DNA of 64,000 bases from Hymenobacter plasmatis. GTDB taxonomy: Bacteria; Bacteroidota; Bacteroidia; Cytophagales; Hymenobacteraceae. The stretch lies in NCBI RefSeq assembly GCF_020711255.1, contig NZ_JAJFAW010000016.1, positions 62,001 through 126,000 on the forward strand. The letters are read 5' to 3'. Below the pieces are notes generated by a model that did no database searches, was not told the origin of the DNA, and was given only the letters and a program-made list of their open reading frames with translations. Of this stretch, positions 51,248 through 61,254 are shown in pieces. The position numbers and the translations under genes were made by a program. Each line of letters opens with the position of its first letter. Positions within the stretch are counted from its first letter, which is position 1.

Positions 51248-52141
51248 GTGGCCACCAATACGCTCAAACCCTCCGACAGCCCGCGCCGGGCCAACGTGCC
51301 CCGCGAAGTACCCGCGCCGGCCCCTGAGGTGATGCCCGAAGCCGCGGCGGTGGAAGTACCCGAGCCGGAGCCGGTGCGAGCCCCGGCCGCCGAGCCCCGC
51401 CCTCGCAAGTCAAAACCCGAACCCCGCCCCAAAAGCAACTGGAGCCTGTTCTCCCTGCTCGACCGAGTAACCAGCGTGGACGGCCTGTTTCGGGAAGGCC
51501 TGCCGGTGCGCTTCCTGCCGCACCTGCTGTTTATTATGGCCATCACGCTGCTTTACATCGGCAATACGCACTACGGCAACCGCATGAACCGCAGCATTCA
51601 GCGCCTCAAGCAGGAGACCGAAGACCTGCGTGCCGACTACACCACGTTGAAATCTGACTACATGGAGGCGAGCAAACAGAGCGAGGTGGCCCGCAAAGTG
51701 GCCGCCTTTGGCTTGGTGGAAAGCTCGTCGCCGCCTTTTCGCATCTCCGTGCCCGCCGGGCACCTAGATGCGGCAGAGCTGGAGTTGATGCCCGTGCTTA
51801 CGGCCGATACCCTGGCCGCCCGAGCTGCTCGAGACTCGGCTGCAGCTCAGCAAAACGACGTGCTGGCCGGCCGCAATAGGGCCGCGACAACGGGTGACGA
51901 CGAGAACAGCGGCCCCGAAATCATAGCGCCGCCCCTGGCCCTGGATGGCGATACTACTGAGGCCAGCGCGCCTGTTTCGGCCGCGCGCCGCGCTTCAGCT
52001 CAACCCATAAAAGCGAAATCCAGGCCAGCAAAAGCTAGCTCGAACAATAAGCCCAACAGCAGGAGCAAGGCACAAAAAGGCACAAGCCCGCACAAAGCGA
52101 AACCGACAACCAAGCAGGCAGTTAGAGCCCATTCCCGATGA
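51248..52141 (+). CDS. ftsL: FtsL-like cell-division protein with long terminal extensions
   Basis: A 297-residue bitopic membrane protein (GTG start) in the ftsL position. Residues 1-65 are a Pro/Glu/Arg-rich cytoplasmic tail, 89-105 the transmembrane helix (FLPHLLFIMAITLLYIG), and 110-150 a coiled coil (NRSIQRLKQETEDLRADYTT). Residues 245-297 form a strongly basic, Lys/Ala/Ser-rich periplasmic tail. Typical FtsL proteins are 90-130 residues, so both ends are extended. In the divisome FtsL pairs with FtsB and activates FtsI-FtsW. Its last codons overlap ftsI by 4 bp (ATGA). Confidence 0.82.
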   Translation: MATNTLKPSDSPRRANVPREVPAPAPEVMPEAAAVEVPEPEPVRAPAAEPRPRKSKPEPRPKSNWSLFSLLDRVTSVDGLFREGLPVRFLPHLLFIMAITLLYIGNTHYGNRMNRSIQRLKQETEDLRADYTTLKSDYMEASKQSEVARKVAAFGLVESSSPPFRISVPAGHLDAAELELMPVLTADTLAARAARDSAAAQQNDVLAGRNRAATTGDDENSGPEIIAPPLALDGDTTEASAPVSAARRASAQPIKAKSRPAKASSNNKPNSRSKAQKGTSPHKAKPTTKQAVRAHSR

Positions 52142-54585
52142 AAGGCAGCGTAAAGAAGTCCATTGTCACGCGGGTGCGGCTGGCCTTTTTGGGGGTCGCC
52201 GTGTTTTCGAGCGCTATTTTCTGGAAGGCCACCAAGATTCAGTACCAGGAAGGCACCAAGTGGCGGGCCCTGGAGCAGGAGCGGCGCATCAGCTACCAGC
52301 CGGTACCGGCCACACGGGGTAATATTTACTCTGATAACGAGAGCATTATGGCTACCTCGCTGCCCTTCTACCGGGTGGCCTGGGACCCTGGCGTGGTCGA
52401 CGATGCCGTATTCCGGGCCGGCGTGGATTCGTTGGCCTGGCATTTATCTCACTTTTTTGGCGACCGCAGCGTGCAGGAGTACCGCCGCCGGCTGGTGAAT
52501 GCCCGCGACCCTCGCCACCCCATGGTGCGGTACATCCGGCTCAACTCCCGCCAAATCAACTTTCAGGAAAAGAAGCTGCTGGCCAAATGGCCCATCTTCC
52601 GGGCCAAGCGCAACCGAGGCGGGGCCATTTTTGAGAAGGTAGACAAGCGCTTCCGGCCCTTTGGGGGGCTGGCCCAGCGCACCATTGGCTTCGTCAATGA
52701 GGACCACCACGGCGCCGGTCTGGAGTACACCTTCGAGCAAAGTTTGGCGGGCAAATCCGGCGAGGCCTTGTTTGAGCGGGTGCCCGGCGGCGTGAAACCC
52801 GTGTACGACGGCACCGAAATCAAGCCCCTGCCCGGCTACGATGTGAAGACGACGCTCGACATCAACCTGCAGGACGTGGCCGAAAATGCCTTGTACAAGT
52901 CATTGGTCGACAACAATGCCGAATATGGCTGCGTGATACTGATGGAGGTAGCCACCGGCGAAATCAAGGCCGTGGCCAACCTGGGCAAGGCTTCGGACGA
53001 TACCTATAAGGAGGACTACAACTACGCTTTTGCCGACCAGGGCCGCACCGAGCCCGGCTCAACTTTCAAACTGGCGTCGATGATGGCCTTGTTCGAGGCC
53101 CGGCCCGACATCAAGCTCGACGATATAGTGGACACCGGCAACGGCCGCATGCTGGTGGGCGGCGCCGTGAAATCGGACTCGCACGGGTACGGGCGCATCA
53201 CGGTGCAGCAGGTGTTCGAGAAGTCGTCCAACATCGGGGTGGCCCGGCTGGTGAACGAGAACTTTTCGAAAAACCCCACCGAGTACACCGATTACCTCAA
53301 GAAGTTCGGCCTCGACAAGCCCCTGGGCTTCCAGATGGCCGGCGAGGCCCGGCCCTACGTGAAAGACCCCACGGACCGCAGCTGGAGCAAAACTTCACTC
53401 ACCACCATGAGCATCGGCTACGAGCTGAAGCTGGCCCCCCTGCAAACCCTGGCCTTTTACAACGCCGTAGCCAATGGCGGCGTGAAGGTGCAGCCGCTCA
53501 TCGTAAAAGAAATCAAGCAGGCCGATAAGGTATTGCAGCGCAACGAAACCAAGGTACTGAACCCCAAAATCTGCTCGGAGGCCACCCTGGCCAAGGTGAA
53601 AGCCATGATGGAAGGGGTAGTGACCGAGGGCACCGCCCGCGCCATCCGGCCCAAAGACTACAGCATTGCCGGTAAAACCGGTACGGCCTGGAAGTTCAAA
53701 AACGGCCAGTATACCAAAACCTACTCCACGAGCTTCTGCGGCTACTTCCCGGCCGATAAGCCCAAGTACAGCTGCATTGTGGTGGTGGACTCGCCCCGCA
53801 ACGGCCGCATCTACGGCGCCGATGTGGCTGCGCCGGTGTTCCGCGAGGTGGCCGATAAGTGCATGGCCCGCGACCTGCTGAGCCAGCGCCCGCTGCTCGC
53901 CAAAGCCCGCCTGAACAAGAGCCACGTGCCGCTGGTACGCGCCGGCATGCAGGACGAGCTGGCCCTGGTGTGCCAGAAGCTGGGCCTGGCCGGCAAGACC
54001 CAGGCTACGGGCGGCGAAGAGTGGGTGCGCGCGGCTTCTGACACAGCGTTTCACGCGCGCACGGTGGCGCTGGTCGTGAACCCGGTGCGTCCGGGTCGCG
54101 TGCCTCAGGTAAGCGGCCTTTCGCTGCGCGATGCTCTGTTTCTGCTGGAGAACCGGGGCCTACACGTGCGAGCCATGGGTACCGGCCGGGTGCGGGAGCA
54201 GTCGTTGCCGGTGGGCTCGCCCATCAAGCGGGGCGATGTTATCACGCTGACGCTGGTGGAGTCGGGCCCGCGTCTGACTGCGCCCAAGGCTTTGCCGGAG
54301 CCTGAGCACACCGACTTGGCAGAAAACAAGCTACTGACTCCTGCCGACCCCGAGCCGGTGGCCAAGGCGCTCGTGACAAAGCCTTTCGCCTCGTCGGCCA
54401 AGGCCAAGGTAAACCCGCCAGTTCGCACCAAGCCCAAGGCAGCTACCGAAGCCGCTTCCAAGCCGGCACCCACTACTGAAAGAACTGCCTCCAAGGCCAA
54501 GGCTGCAACCGAAAAAGCTGCTCCCAAGAATGCTAAAAAAGCAGCTGCCCCGGCTTCTGCAAAAACTGCCGTCCGCCGGGCATAG
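52138..54585 (+). CDS. ftsI: division penicillin-binding protein (FtsI/PBP3-type transpeptidase) with PASTA domain and basic tail
   Basis: An 815-residue class-B PBP that cross-links septal peptidoglycan. A transmembrane helix (about 12-28) and pedestal (ATRGNIYSDNESIMAT) precede the transpeptidase domain with STFK (Ser308), SSN (363-365) and KTGT (513-516). One PASTA domain (about 665-735) follows. The last roughly 60 residues are Lys/Ala/Pro-rich and histone-H1-like, an unusual addition also present on the neighbouring FtsL. Translationally coupled to ftsL by a 4-bp overlap. Confidence 0.95.
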   Translation: MKGSVKKSIVTRVRLAFLGVAVFSSAIFWKATKIQYQEGTKWRALEQERRISYQPVPATRGNIYSDNESIMATSLPFYRVAWDPGVVDDAVFRAGVDSLAWHLSHFFGDRSVQEYRRRLVNARDPRHPMVRYIRLNSRQINFQEKKLLAKWPIFRAKRNRGGAIFEKVDKRFRPFGGLAQRTIGFVNEDHHGAGLEYTFEQSLAGKSGEALFERVPGGVKPVYDGTEIKPLPGYDVKTTLDINLQDVAENALYKSLVDNNAEYGCVILMEVATGEIKAVANLGKASDDTYKEDYNYAFADQGRTEPGSTFKLASMMALFEARPDIKLDDIVDTGNGRMLVGGAVKSDSHGYGRITVQQVFEKSSNIGVARLVNENFSKNPTEYTDYLKKFGLDKPLGFQMAGEARPYVKDPTDRSWSKTSLTTMSIGYELKLAPLQTLAFYNAVANGGVKVQPLIVKEIKQADKVLQRNETKVLNPKICSEATLAKVKAMMEGVVTEGTARAIRPKDYSIAGKTGTAWKFKNGQYTKTYSTSFCGYFPADKPKYSCIVVVDSPRNGRIYGADVAAPVFREVADKCMARDLLSQRPLLAKARLNKSHVPLVRAGMQDELALVCQKLGLAGKTQATGGEEWVRAASDTAFHARTVALVVNPVRPGRVPQVSGLSLRDALFLLENRGLHVRAMGTGRVREQSLPVGSPIKRGDVITLTLVESGPRLTAPKALPEPEHTDLAENKLLTPADPEPVAKALVTKPFASSAKAKVNPPVRTKPKAATEAASKPAPTTERTASKAKAATEKAAPKNAKKAAAPASAKTAVRRA

Positions 54586-54629
54586 CCGTTGGGCAATGCT
54601 TGCTTTCATGTGAGCTGAACGTTATTTCA

Positions 54630-56102
54630 ATGATTTCTCTACCACTCTTTTCCCTGCTTACCGACGTGACCGTGCTGGCTCAGCACGGCCCCACCGACGT
54701 GCTGATTACTGCGCTCACGCTCGATTCGCGCGAGGCGGGCCCGGGTGTGGCATTTTGTGCCCTGCGCGGCACGGCCACCGACGGCCACAAGTTTATTGAG
54801 ACTGCCGTGGCGCAGGGGCTGGCTGCCGTGGTGTGTGAGGAGCTGCCGGCGGAGCTGAACCCGGCTACTTCTTATGTAGTGGTGGAAAACAGCGCAGCCG
54901 CCCTGGCCCATATGGCAGCCGCGTTCTACGGGCACCCGTCGCGGCAGCTGCAACTCATCGGCATCACGGGTACCAACGGCAAAACCACGTGCGCTACACT
55001 TCTGCACAAGCTGTTGCGCGAGTTGGGCTACCACGCCGGCTTGCTGAGCACGGTGCAAAACCAGATTGACGAGGAAGTTATTCCCTCCACCCACACCACG
55101 CCCGACTCCATTCGGCTGAATGCGCTGCTGGCCCGGATGGTAGCGGCCGGCTGCACCCACGCCTGCATGGAAGTGAGCAGCCACGCTGTGGCCCAACACC
55201 GTGTGACTGGCCTGCGCTTTGCCGGGGGCGTGTTCACCAACCTCACCCACGACCACCTCGACTACCACGGCACGTTCGACAACTACCTGAAAGCCAAAAA
55301 GGGCTTCTTCGATGCCCTGCCCAAGACGGCTTTCGCGCTCACCAACGCCGATGACAAGCGCGGCTTGGTGATGCTGCAAAACACCGCCGCCCGCCGCGAA
55401 ACCTATTCCCTGCGCGGGGCCGCTACGTTCCGCGCCAAGCTCGTGGCCAACGAAGTGCACGGCCTGCACCTCGAGATTGACGGCCGCGAAATCCTGTTTC
55501 GGCTCATTGGCGTGTTCAATGCCTATAACCTGCTGGCCGTGTACGGGGCTGCCGTGCTGCTGGGCGAAGACCCCACCGAGGTGCTCACCATCCTCTCGGG
55601 CCTGACCACGGCGCCCGGCCGCTTCGAGCCGGTCGTGTCTGCCAAGCAGGGCGTGACCGGCATCATCGACTACGCCCACACCCCTGATGCCCTGGAAAAC
55701 GTGCTGCAAACGCTGCACGAAATCCGTCAGCCCAGCCAGCAAATTATCACGGTGGTAGGCTGCGGCGGGAACCGCGACGCGGCCAAGCGCCCCATTATGG
55801 CCAACCTGGCCGCGCGCCTCTCCAACAAGGTCATACTCACGGCCGACAACCCGCGCTTTGAAGACCCCAACGACATTCTGGCCCAGATGCAGGCCGGCGT
55901 GACGGCGCCCGACTCGGCCAAAGTAATCACCGTGGCCGACCGGCGCGCCGCTATTAAAAAGGCCGTTGAGCTGGCCGGCGCTAATGACATTGTGCTGGTA
56001 GCGGGCAAAGGGCACGAGAACTACCAGGAGATTCGCGGCGTGAAAACCCCGTTCGATGACAAGCTGGTGCTGACTGAGATTTTTTCTGAACTGAACAAGT
56101 AA
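54630..56102 (+). CDS. murE: UDP-MurNAc-tripeptide ligase MurE (meso-diaminopimelate type)
   Basis: A 490-residue cytoplasmic ATP-dependent ligase adding the third amino acid to the peptidoglycan precursor. P-loop GITGTNGKTT (111-120), carbamylated-lysine region NYLKAKKGFF, and the specificity motif DNPR at 406-409 (TADNPRFEDP), which indicates meso-DAP rather than lysine. ATG 54630 was used; a longer frame has no family sequence. murF is not adjacent. Confidence 0.96.
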   Translation: MISLPLFSLLTDVTVLAQHGPTDVLITALTLDSREAGPGVAFCALRGTATDGHKFIETAVAQGLAAVVCEELPAELNPATSYVVVENSAAALAHMAAAFYGHPSRQLQLIGITGTNGKTTCATLLHKLLRELGYHAGLLSTVQNQIDEEVIPSTHTTPDSIRLNALLARMVAAGCTHACMEVSSHAVAQHRVTGLRFAGGVFTNLTHDHLDYHGTFDNYLKAKKGFFDALPKTAFALTNADDKRGLVMLQNTAARRETYSLRGAATFRAKLVANEVHGLHLEIDGREILFRLIGVFNAYNLLAVYGAAVLLGEDPTEVLTILSGLTTAPGRFEPVVSAKQGVTGIIDYAHTPDALENVLQTLHEIRQPSQQIITVVGCGGNRDAAKRPIMANLAARLSNKVILTADNPRFEDPNDILAQMQAGVTAPDSAKVITVADRRAAIKKAVELAGANDIVLVAGKGHENYQEIRGVKTPFDDKLVLTEIFSELNK

Positions 56103-56166
56103 TCCAAGAAACCTCGTGCCGGGGGCTGGACTGCGGCGCCCAATATGACGTTCTAACTATTCCCGA

Positions 56167-57387
56167 ATGCTTTTTTACCTTTTCCGTTACCTCCACGAGC
56201 ATTACCATCTGCCCGGCGCCGGGGTGTTTCAGTACACCACGTTCCGCGCCGGCCTGGCGGTGGTCATTTCCCTGCTCATTGCCTTGCTGTTTGGGCATCG
56301 CCTCATCCGGGTGCTGCAGAAAAAGCAGGTGGGGGAGAGCATTCGCGACCTGGGGCTGCAGGGGCAGAACGAGAAAAAAGGCACCCCCACCATGGGCGGC
56401 CTCATCATCATCCTGGCCATTCTGGTGCCGGTGATTCTGCTGGCGCGGCTGCGCAACATCTACATTATCCTCATGCTGCTCAGCACGGTGTGGCTGGGGC
56501 TGATTGGGTTTCTCGACGACTACATCAAGGTGTTTCGCAAGAACAAGGAGGGGCTGAGCGGCCGGTTTAAGGTGCTGGGCCAGGTTGGGCTGGGCATCAC
56601 GGTGGGCTGGGTGCTGTTTTACAGCAACGAGATAACCGTGCGCGAATACCTGTTGCCCAACGGCCAGTATTCGGCCATTGAGGCCAGCAAAGTATTCAAA
56701 GACGTGCACCTGATGATTACCACGGTGCCGTTTATGAAGAACAACGAGCTGAACTACGGCGACTTGTTTGCCACGGCCGGCACCTTCTTCAACGGCCTGT
56801 ATGGCTTCCTGTACATTCCCATCGTCATCTTCCTGATAACGGCCGTGAGCAACGGCGCCAACATCACCGATGGCCTCGACGGGCTGGCGGCGGGCACTTC
56901 GGCCATCATCGGCATCACGCTGGCCATTTTCGCCTTCGTGAGCGGCAATGCGCTGCTGGCTGACTACCTGGATGTTATGTTTATTCCGGACTCCGGTGAG
57001 CTGGTTATTTTCTGTACGGCCTTCGTGGGGGCGTGCATCGGGTTTTTGTGGTACAACAGCTACCCGGCGCAGGTATTTATGGGCGACACGGGCTCTCTGG
57101 CCCTGGGCGGCATCATTGCGGTGCTGGCGCTTATCGTGCGCAAGGAGCTGCTGATTCCGATTCTGTGCGGCGTGTTCTTGATTGAGAACCTGTCGGTTAT
57201 CGTGCAGGTGAGCTACTTTAAGTACACCCGGCGCAAGTACGGCGAAGGCCGCCGCCTGCTGCGCATGTCGCCGCTCCACCACCACTACCAGAAATTGGGC
57301 TATCACGAATCCAAAATCGTGTCGCGCTTCTGGATTGTGGGCATCATGCTGGCCGTCATTACCTTGGTTACTCTGAAACTGCGTTAA
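56167..57387 (+). CDS. mraY: phospho-N-acetylmuramoyl-pentapeptide transferase MraY
   Basis: A 406-residue polytopic enzyme making lipid I from UDP-MurNAc-pentapeptide and undecaprenyl phosphate. Catalytic Asp-rich motif [45 protein letters not shown] and the cytoplasmic [19 protein letters not shown] are present. It has an insert around residues 160-210 typical of Bacteroidota MraY and about 40 residues longer than the E. coli enzyme. Confidence 0.97.
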   Translation: MLFYLFRYLHEHYHLPGAGVFQYTTFRAGLAVVISLLIALLFGHRLIRVLQKKQVGESIRDLGLQGQNEKKGTPTMGGLIIILAILVPVILLARLRNIYIILMLLSTVWLGLIGFLDDYIKVFRKNKEGLSGRFKVLGQVGLGITVGWVLFYSNEITVREYLLPNGQYSAIEASKVFKDVHLMITTVPFMKNNELNYGDLFATAGTFFNGLYGFLYIPIVIFLITAVSNGANITDGLDGLAAGTSAIIGITLAIFAFVSGNALLADYLDVMFIPDSGELVIFCTAFVGACIGFLWYNSYPAQVFMGDTGSLALGGIIAVLALIVRKELLIPILCGVFLIENLSVIVQVSYFKYTRRKYGEGRRLLRMSPLHHHYQKLGYHESKIVSRFWIVGIMLAVITLVTLKLR

Positions 57388-57389
57388 TT

Positions 57390-58763
57390 ATGAACATCGT
57401 TGTGTTGGGAGCGGCCGAAAGCGGCGTTGGGGCGGCCCTGTTAGCTCAGGCCAAAGGCCACGCCGTGTTTGTGTCGGACCGCGGTGCCATTCAGCCGGCT
57501 TATAAGGAGAAGCTCACGCAGGCGGGCATTGCCTTCGAGGAAAACCAGCACACGCTGGAGCGCATTCTGCAAGCCGAGGAGGTGGTGAAGAGCCCCGGCA
57601 TTCCCGAAAAAGCGCCCGTGATTCAGGCGCTGCGCGAAAAGAAAATCCCCATCATCTCGGAAATCGAGTTTGCGGGCCGCTACACCAAGGCCAAGTGCAT
57701 CTGCATCACGGGCACCAACGGCAAAACCACCACCACGCTGCTCACCTACCACTTGCTGAAAAGTGCGGGCCTGAATGTGGGCCTGGCCGGCAACGTGGGC
57801 TACAGCCTGGCCGAGCAAGTCATTGCCGATCAGCACGACTTCTACGTAATTGAGCTGAGCAGCTTTCAACTGGACGACACCCACGACTTCCAGCCCTGGA
57901 TTGCGGTGCTGCTCAACATCACCCCCGACCACCTCGACCGCTACGGCTACTCCCTGGAAAACTACGCCCAGGCCAAGCTGCGCATTGCCCGCAACCTGGA
58001 CAGCGAGGGCGCCTTCATCTACAACGCCGACGACGAAGTGACGGGCCGCTACCTGCAGTCTTCCTTTATGGAAACGCGCCTGCTGCCCTTCAGCCTGCAC
58101 CACCGCCACGATGTACACCTGGCCGGCTATTACACCGGCGAGACCACGCTCTGCGTCGACTTCACCACCGACCTGAGCCCTGACGATAGCCAGGAAGTGA
58201 GCATCGCCAATTCGCCCTTAATTGGCCAGCACAACCGGCAGAATATCCTGGCCGCCGTACTGGCCGCCCGGGTGGCGGGCGTGAGCCCCGAGCAAATCGA
58301 GGCGGCCCTGCCCACTTTCCAGAACGCCGAGCACCGCCTTCAGCCCGTGGGCGAAATCAACGGCGTGCGCTTCATCAACGACAGCAAGGCCACCAACGTG
58401 GAAGCCGCCTGGTACGCCCTCGACGGCATCAAGCAGCCCATCGTCTGGATTGCGGGCGGCACCGACAAGGGCAACGACTACAGCAGCCTGCTGCACCTGG
58501 CCGAAACCCGCGTGAAGGCTCTCATCTGCCTGGGCGTGGACAATGCCAAGCTCCACGCCGCCTTCGACAGCGTGGTACCCCACGTGGAAGAAACCCAGAG
58601 CATGACCGACGCCGTGCGCCGCGCCGCCGCCCTGGCCGCCCCCGGCGACGTGGTGCTGCTCTCGCCCTGCTGCGCCAGCTTCGACTTATTCAAAAACTAC
58701 GAAGACCGGGGCCGGCAGTTCACGGCCGCTGTGCAGGCCCTCAGCGACGAAGCGACTGCCTAA
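57390..58763 (+). CDS. murD: UDP-MurNAc-L-Ala:D-glutamate ligase MurD
   Basis: A 457-residue cytoplasmic ligase adding D-glutamate. N-terminal Rossmann-like VVLGAAESGVGAALLAQAKG, P-loop CITGTNGKTTTT, NITPDHLDRYGYSLENYAQAK, INDSKATNVEAAW and the C-terminal GDVVLLSPCCASFDLFKNYEDRG. It starts 2 nt after the mraY stop, so it is coupled to it. Confidence 0.97.
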   Translation: MNIVVLGAAESGVGAALLAQAKGHAVFVSDRGAIQPAYKEKLTQAGIAFEENQHTLERILQAEEVVKSPGIPEKAPVIQALREKKIPIISEIEFAGRYTKAKCICITGTNGKTTTTLLTYHLLKSAGLNVGLAGNVGYSLAEQVIADQHDFYVIELSSFQLDDTHDFQPWIAVLLNITPDHLDRYGYSLENYAQAKLRIARNLDSEGAFIYNADDEVTGRYLQSSFMETRLLPFSLHHRHDVHLAGYYTGETTLCVDFTTDLSPDDSQEVSIANSPLIGQHNRQNILAAVLAARVAGVSPEQIEAALPTFQNAEHRLQPVGEINGVRFINDSKATNVEAAWYALDGIKQPIVWIAGGTDKGNDYSSLLHLAETRVKALICLGVDNAKLHAAFDSVVPHVEETQSMTDAVRRAAALAAPGDVVLLSPCCASFDLFKNYEDRGRQFTAAVQALSDEATA

Positions 58764-58835
58764 CCACTGCTTTTTTGCCTTTCCCGTCATCCCTGTCTCC
58801 CTCAGCCACTCCATTACCTAGTCACCCCCTCCCCA

Positions 58836-60020
58836 ATGGAACCATCCAACAACTGGCTGCAGCGCAATCTTAAAGGCGACCCCATTCTGTGGGCCATCGT
58901 GCTGCTGTTCTCCTTTATTAGCATCGCCGTGGTGTATTCGGCCACGGGCACGCTGGCTTATAAGAAGATGGACGGCAACACCGAAGCCTTCCTCTTCAAG
59001 CACACCGGCTTGATTCTCGTGGGGCTGGTTTGCATGTGGCTGGCGCACCGCATCGACTACCGACACTACTCGCGCCTGTCGCTCTACGCGCTGCTGATAA
59101 GCGTGCCGTTGCTGCTGTTTACGTTCTTCCTGGGCGGCGAAACCAACGGCGCGTCGCGGTGGATGACCATCCCGGTGATTAACCAAACGTTCCAGCCCTC
59201 GGACTTGGCCAAGCTGGCCCTGATTTCGCACCTGGCCAGTATGCTCAGCCGGCGCCAGCAGCACCTCGACGATTTCAAATCGACGGTGCTTCCGGTGATG
59301 CTGTGGGTGGGCACTATTTGCAGCCTCATCATTCTGAGTAATGCCTCTACGGCGCTGCTGCTGTTTGCTACCTGCATGCTGCTGATGTTCATCGGCCGGG
59401 TGCCGCTCAAGCATATGGCCGTAATGGTGGGCATTTTTGTGGTGCTGGGCGGGGGCGGTCTGGCCTTGGGCCAGCGCCTGGGCACGGTAATGTCACGGGT
59501 TACGAACTTCACCGACAAAACCAAAAAAACGCCCTTCCAGCTCGAGCACAGCTACATCGCCATTGCCACCGGCGGCATTGCCGGCAAGGGCCCGGGCAAA
59601 AGCACCGAGCGCAACATTCTGCCCCACCCGTATTCCGACTTCATCTACGCCATCATCATCGAAGAATACGGCCTGATTGGCGGGGCCGTGGTGCTGTTCC
59701 TCTACCTAGCCTTCCTGTATCGAGGGCTCAAAACGGTGATGAATAGCTACGGGGCTTTCGGGGGCTTGCTCTCGGCGGGCCTGAGTTTCAGTTTGGTGCT
59801 GCAGGCGCTGGTGAATATGGGCGTGTCGGTGGGGCTGGGCCCCATTACCGGCCTGCCGCTGCCTTTGTTGAGCATGGGCGGCACCTCGCTTATCTTCACG
59901 GGCATCAGCATCGGCATTATTCTGGCCGTGAGCCGCGGCGAGCGCGAAGTGCGCCCCATGACCGGCGAGCCCGACGACACCGCCCGCATTCCCAGCAAGC
60001 GCGCATATGTAAACGCCTAA
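58836..60020 (+). CDS. ftsW: septal peptidoglycan glycosyltransferase FtsW
   Basis: A 394-residue SEDS-family polymerase with about ten transmembrane helices that works with FtsI. It has GASRWMTIPVINQTFQPSDLAKLAL (the conserved R-W and QPSE-type motif, here QPSD), KKTPFQLEHSYIAIATGGI, HPYSDFIYAIIIEEYGLIGG with the catalytic-region Asp, and GLPLPLLSMGGTSLI. Position between murD and murG favours FtsW over RodA. Confidence 0.95.
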   Translation: MEPSNNWLQRNLKGDPILWAIVLLFSFISIAVVYSATGTLAYKKMDGNTEAFLFKHTGLILVGLVCMWLAHRIDYRHYSRLSLYALLISVPLLLFTFFLGGETNGASRWMTIPVINQTFQPSDLAKLALISHLASMLSRRQQHLDDFKSTVLPVMLWVGTICSLIILSNASTALLLFATCMLLMFIGRVPLKHMAVMVGIFVVLGGGGLALGQRLGTVMSRVTNFTDKTKKTPFQLEHSYIAIATGGIAGKGPGKSTERNILPHPYSDFIYAIIIEEYGLIGGAVVLFLYLAFLYRGLKTVMNSYGAFGGLLSAGLSFSLVLQALVNMGVSVGLGPITGLPLPLLSMGGTSLIFTGISIGIILAVSRGEREVRPMTGEPDDTARIPSKRAYVNA

Positions 60021-60124
60021 CCGCTCAAGTTGAGCTGGCCAACGCCTCGCTACCGGGCAACTGATTTGAGTTGGTTTCCCAATAGCAAGCGCCGCCGCTG
60101 CTCTGCCTGACGTTCTACCTATAT

Positions 60125-61231
60125 ATGACTCATCCTCTTCGCGTCATCATCAGCGGCGGCGGCACCGGCGGGCATATTTTCCCGGCGGTGGCCATTGCCA
60201 ATGAATTACGCCGCCGGCTGCCCGATGCCGAAATCTTATTCGTGGGTGCCAACGGCCGCATGGAAATGACGCGCGTACCCGAAGCCGGCTACAAAATCGT
60301 TGGGCTGGATATCACCGGCCTGCAGCGGCGGCTCACGCCCCAGAATCTGATGTTTCCGATGCGCGTGCTGCGGTCGGTGCGCAAGGCGGGGAAATTGATT
60401 AAGGAATTTCGGCCCGATGCCGTGGTAGGAGTGGGGGGCTATGCCTCGGCGCCCGTGTTGCTGGCCGCCACGTCGCAGGGCATTCCGTCGCTTATTCAGG
60501 AGCAAAACTCCTACGCCGGACTGGTCAACAAGCTGCTTGCCCGGCGGGTGAACCGGATATGTGTGGCGTATGACGGGATGGAGAAATTCTTCCCCCGCGA
60601 AAAAATTGTGCAAACCGGCAACCCAGTGCGCAGCGAAATTGCCACCGGCGACCGCGCCGAAGCGCTGCAGTTTTTCGGCTTGGACCCCAGCAAGAAAACG
60701 CTGCTCGTAGTGGGCGGCAGTCTGGGCGCCCGCACGCTCAACCTGGCCACGGCCGTGGCATTGCCGCAGCTCCGCGAGGCCGGCGTGCAGCTGCTCTGGC
60801 AAACCGGCAAGCTCTATTTCCCCGAAGCTCAAAAGCAGGCCGAGCCCTACCAGCGAGACAACCTGCAGGCTCTGGAATTTATCCAGCGCATGGATTTGGC
60901 GTATGCCGCAGCCGACGTCGTCGTAAGCCGCGCCGGCGCCCTGTCCGTTTCTGAGCTGAGCCTTACCGGCAAAGCCTGCATCCTGGTGCCCTCGCCCAAC
61001 GTGGCCGAAGACCACCAAACCAAAAATGCCTTGGCGCTGGTGGGCAAAGGCGCCGCCGTGCTCATCACCGACGAGCACGCCCGCACGCGCCTCTACGACG
61101 AAGCCCTGCGCCTGCTCGCCGATACCGAGCGCCAGCACCAACTCAGCGCCCGCGTGCTGGAACTGGCCCGGCCCCAGGCCACTACTGCCATCGTGGACGA
61201 GCTACTGAAATTAATTCCCCGCCAACAATAG
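60125..61231 (+). CDS. murG: UDP-GlcNAc:lipid I GlcNAc-transferase MurG
   Basis: A 368-residue GT28 glycosyltransferase making lipid II on the inner face of the membrane. Gly-rich loop ISGGGTGGHIFPAVAIANEL near the N-terminus, GVGGYASAPVLLAA, SLIQEQNSYAGLVNKLLA, and the C-terminal donor site VVSRAGALSVSELSLTGKA with VAEDHQTKNALAL. Length and order are standard. Confidence 0.97.
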   Translation: MTHPLRVIISGGGTGGHIFPAVAIANELRRRLPDAEILFVGANGRMEMTRVPEAGYKIVGLDITGLQRRLTPQNLMFPMRVLRSVRKAGKLIKEFRPDAVVGVGGYASAPVLLAATSQGIPSLIQEQNSYAGLVNKLLARRVNRICVAYDGMEKFFPREKIVQTGNPVRSEIATGDRAEALQFFGLDPSKKTLLVVGGSLGARTLNLATAVALPQLREAGVQLLWQTGKLYFPEAQKQAEPYQRDNLQALEFIQRMDLAYAAADVVVSRAGALSVSELSLTGKACILVPSPNVAEDHQTKNALALVGKGAAVLITDEHARTRLYDEALRLLADTERQHQLSARVLELARPQATTAIVDELLKLIPRQQ

Positions 61232-61254
61232 TCCCGGCCTTGGCTCATTGTTAA

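Noticed and set aside
54639..56015. 458-codon open frame antisense to murE
   Set aside because: murE is certain from its ligase motifs and operon place; the antisense product is low-complexity and without family features.
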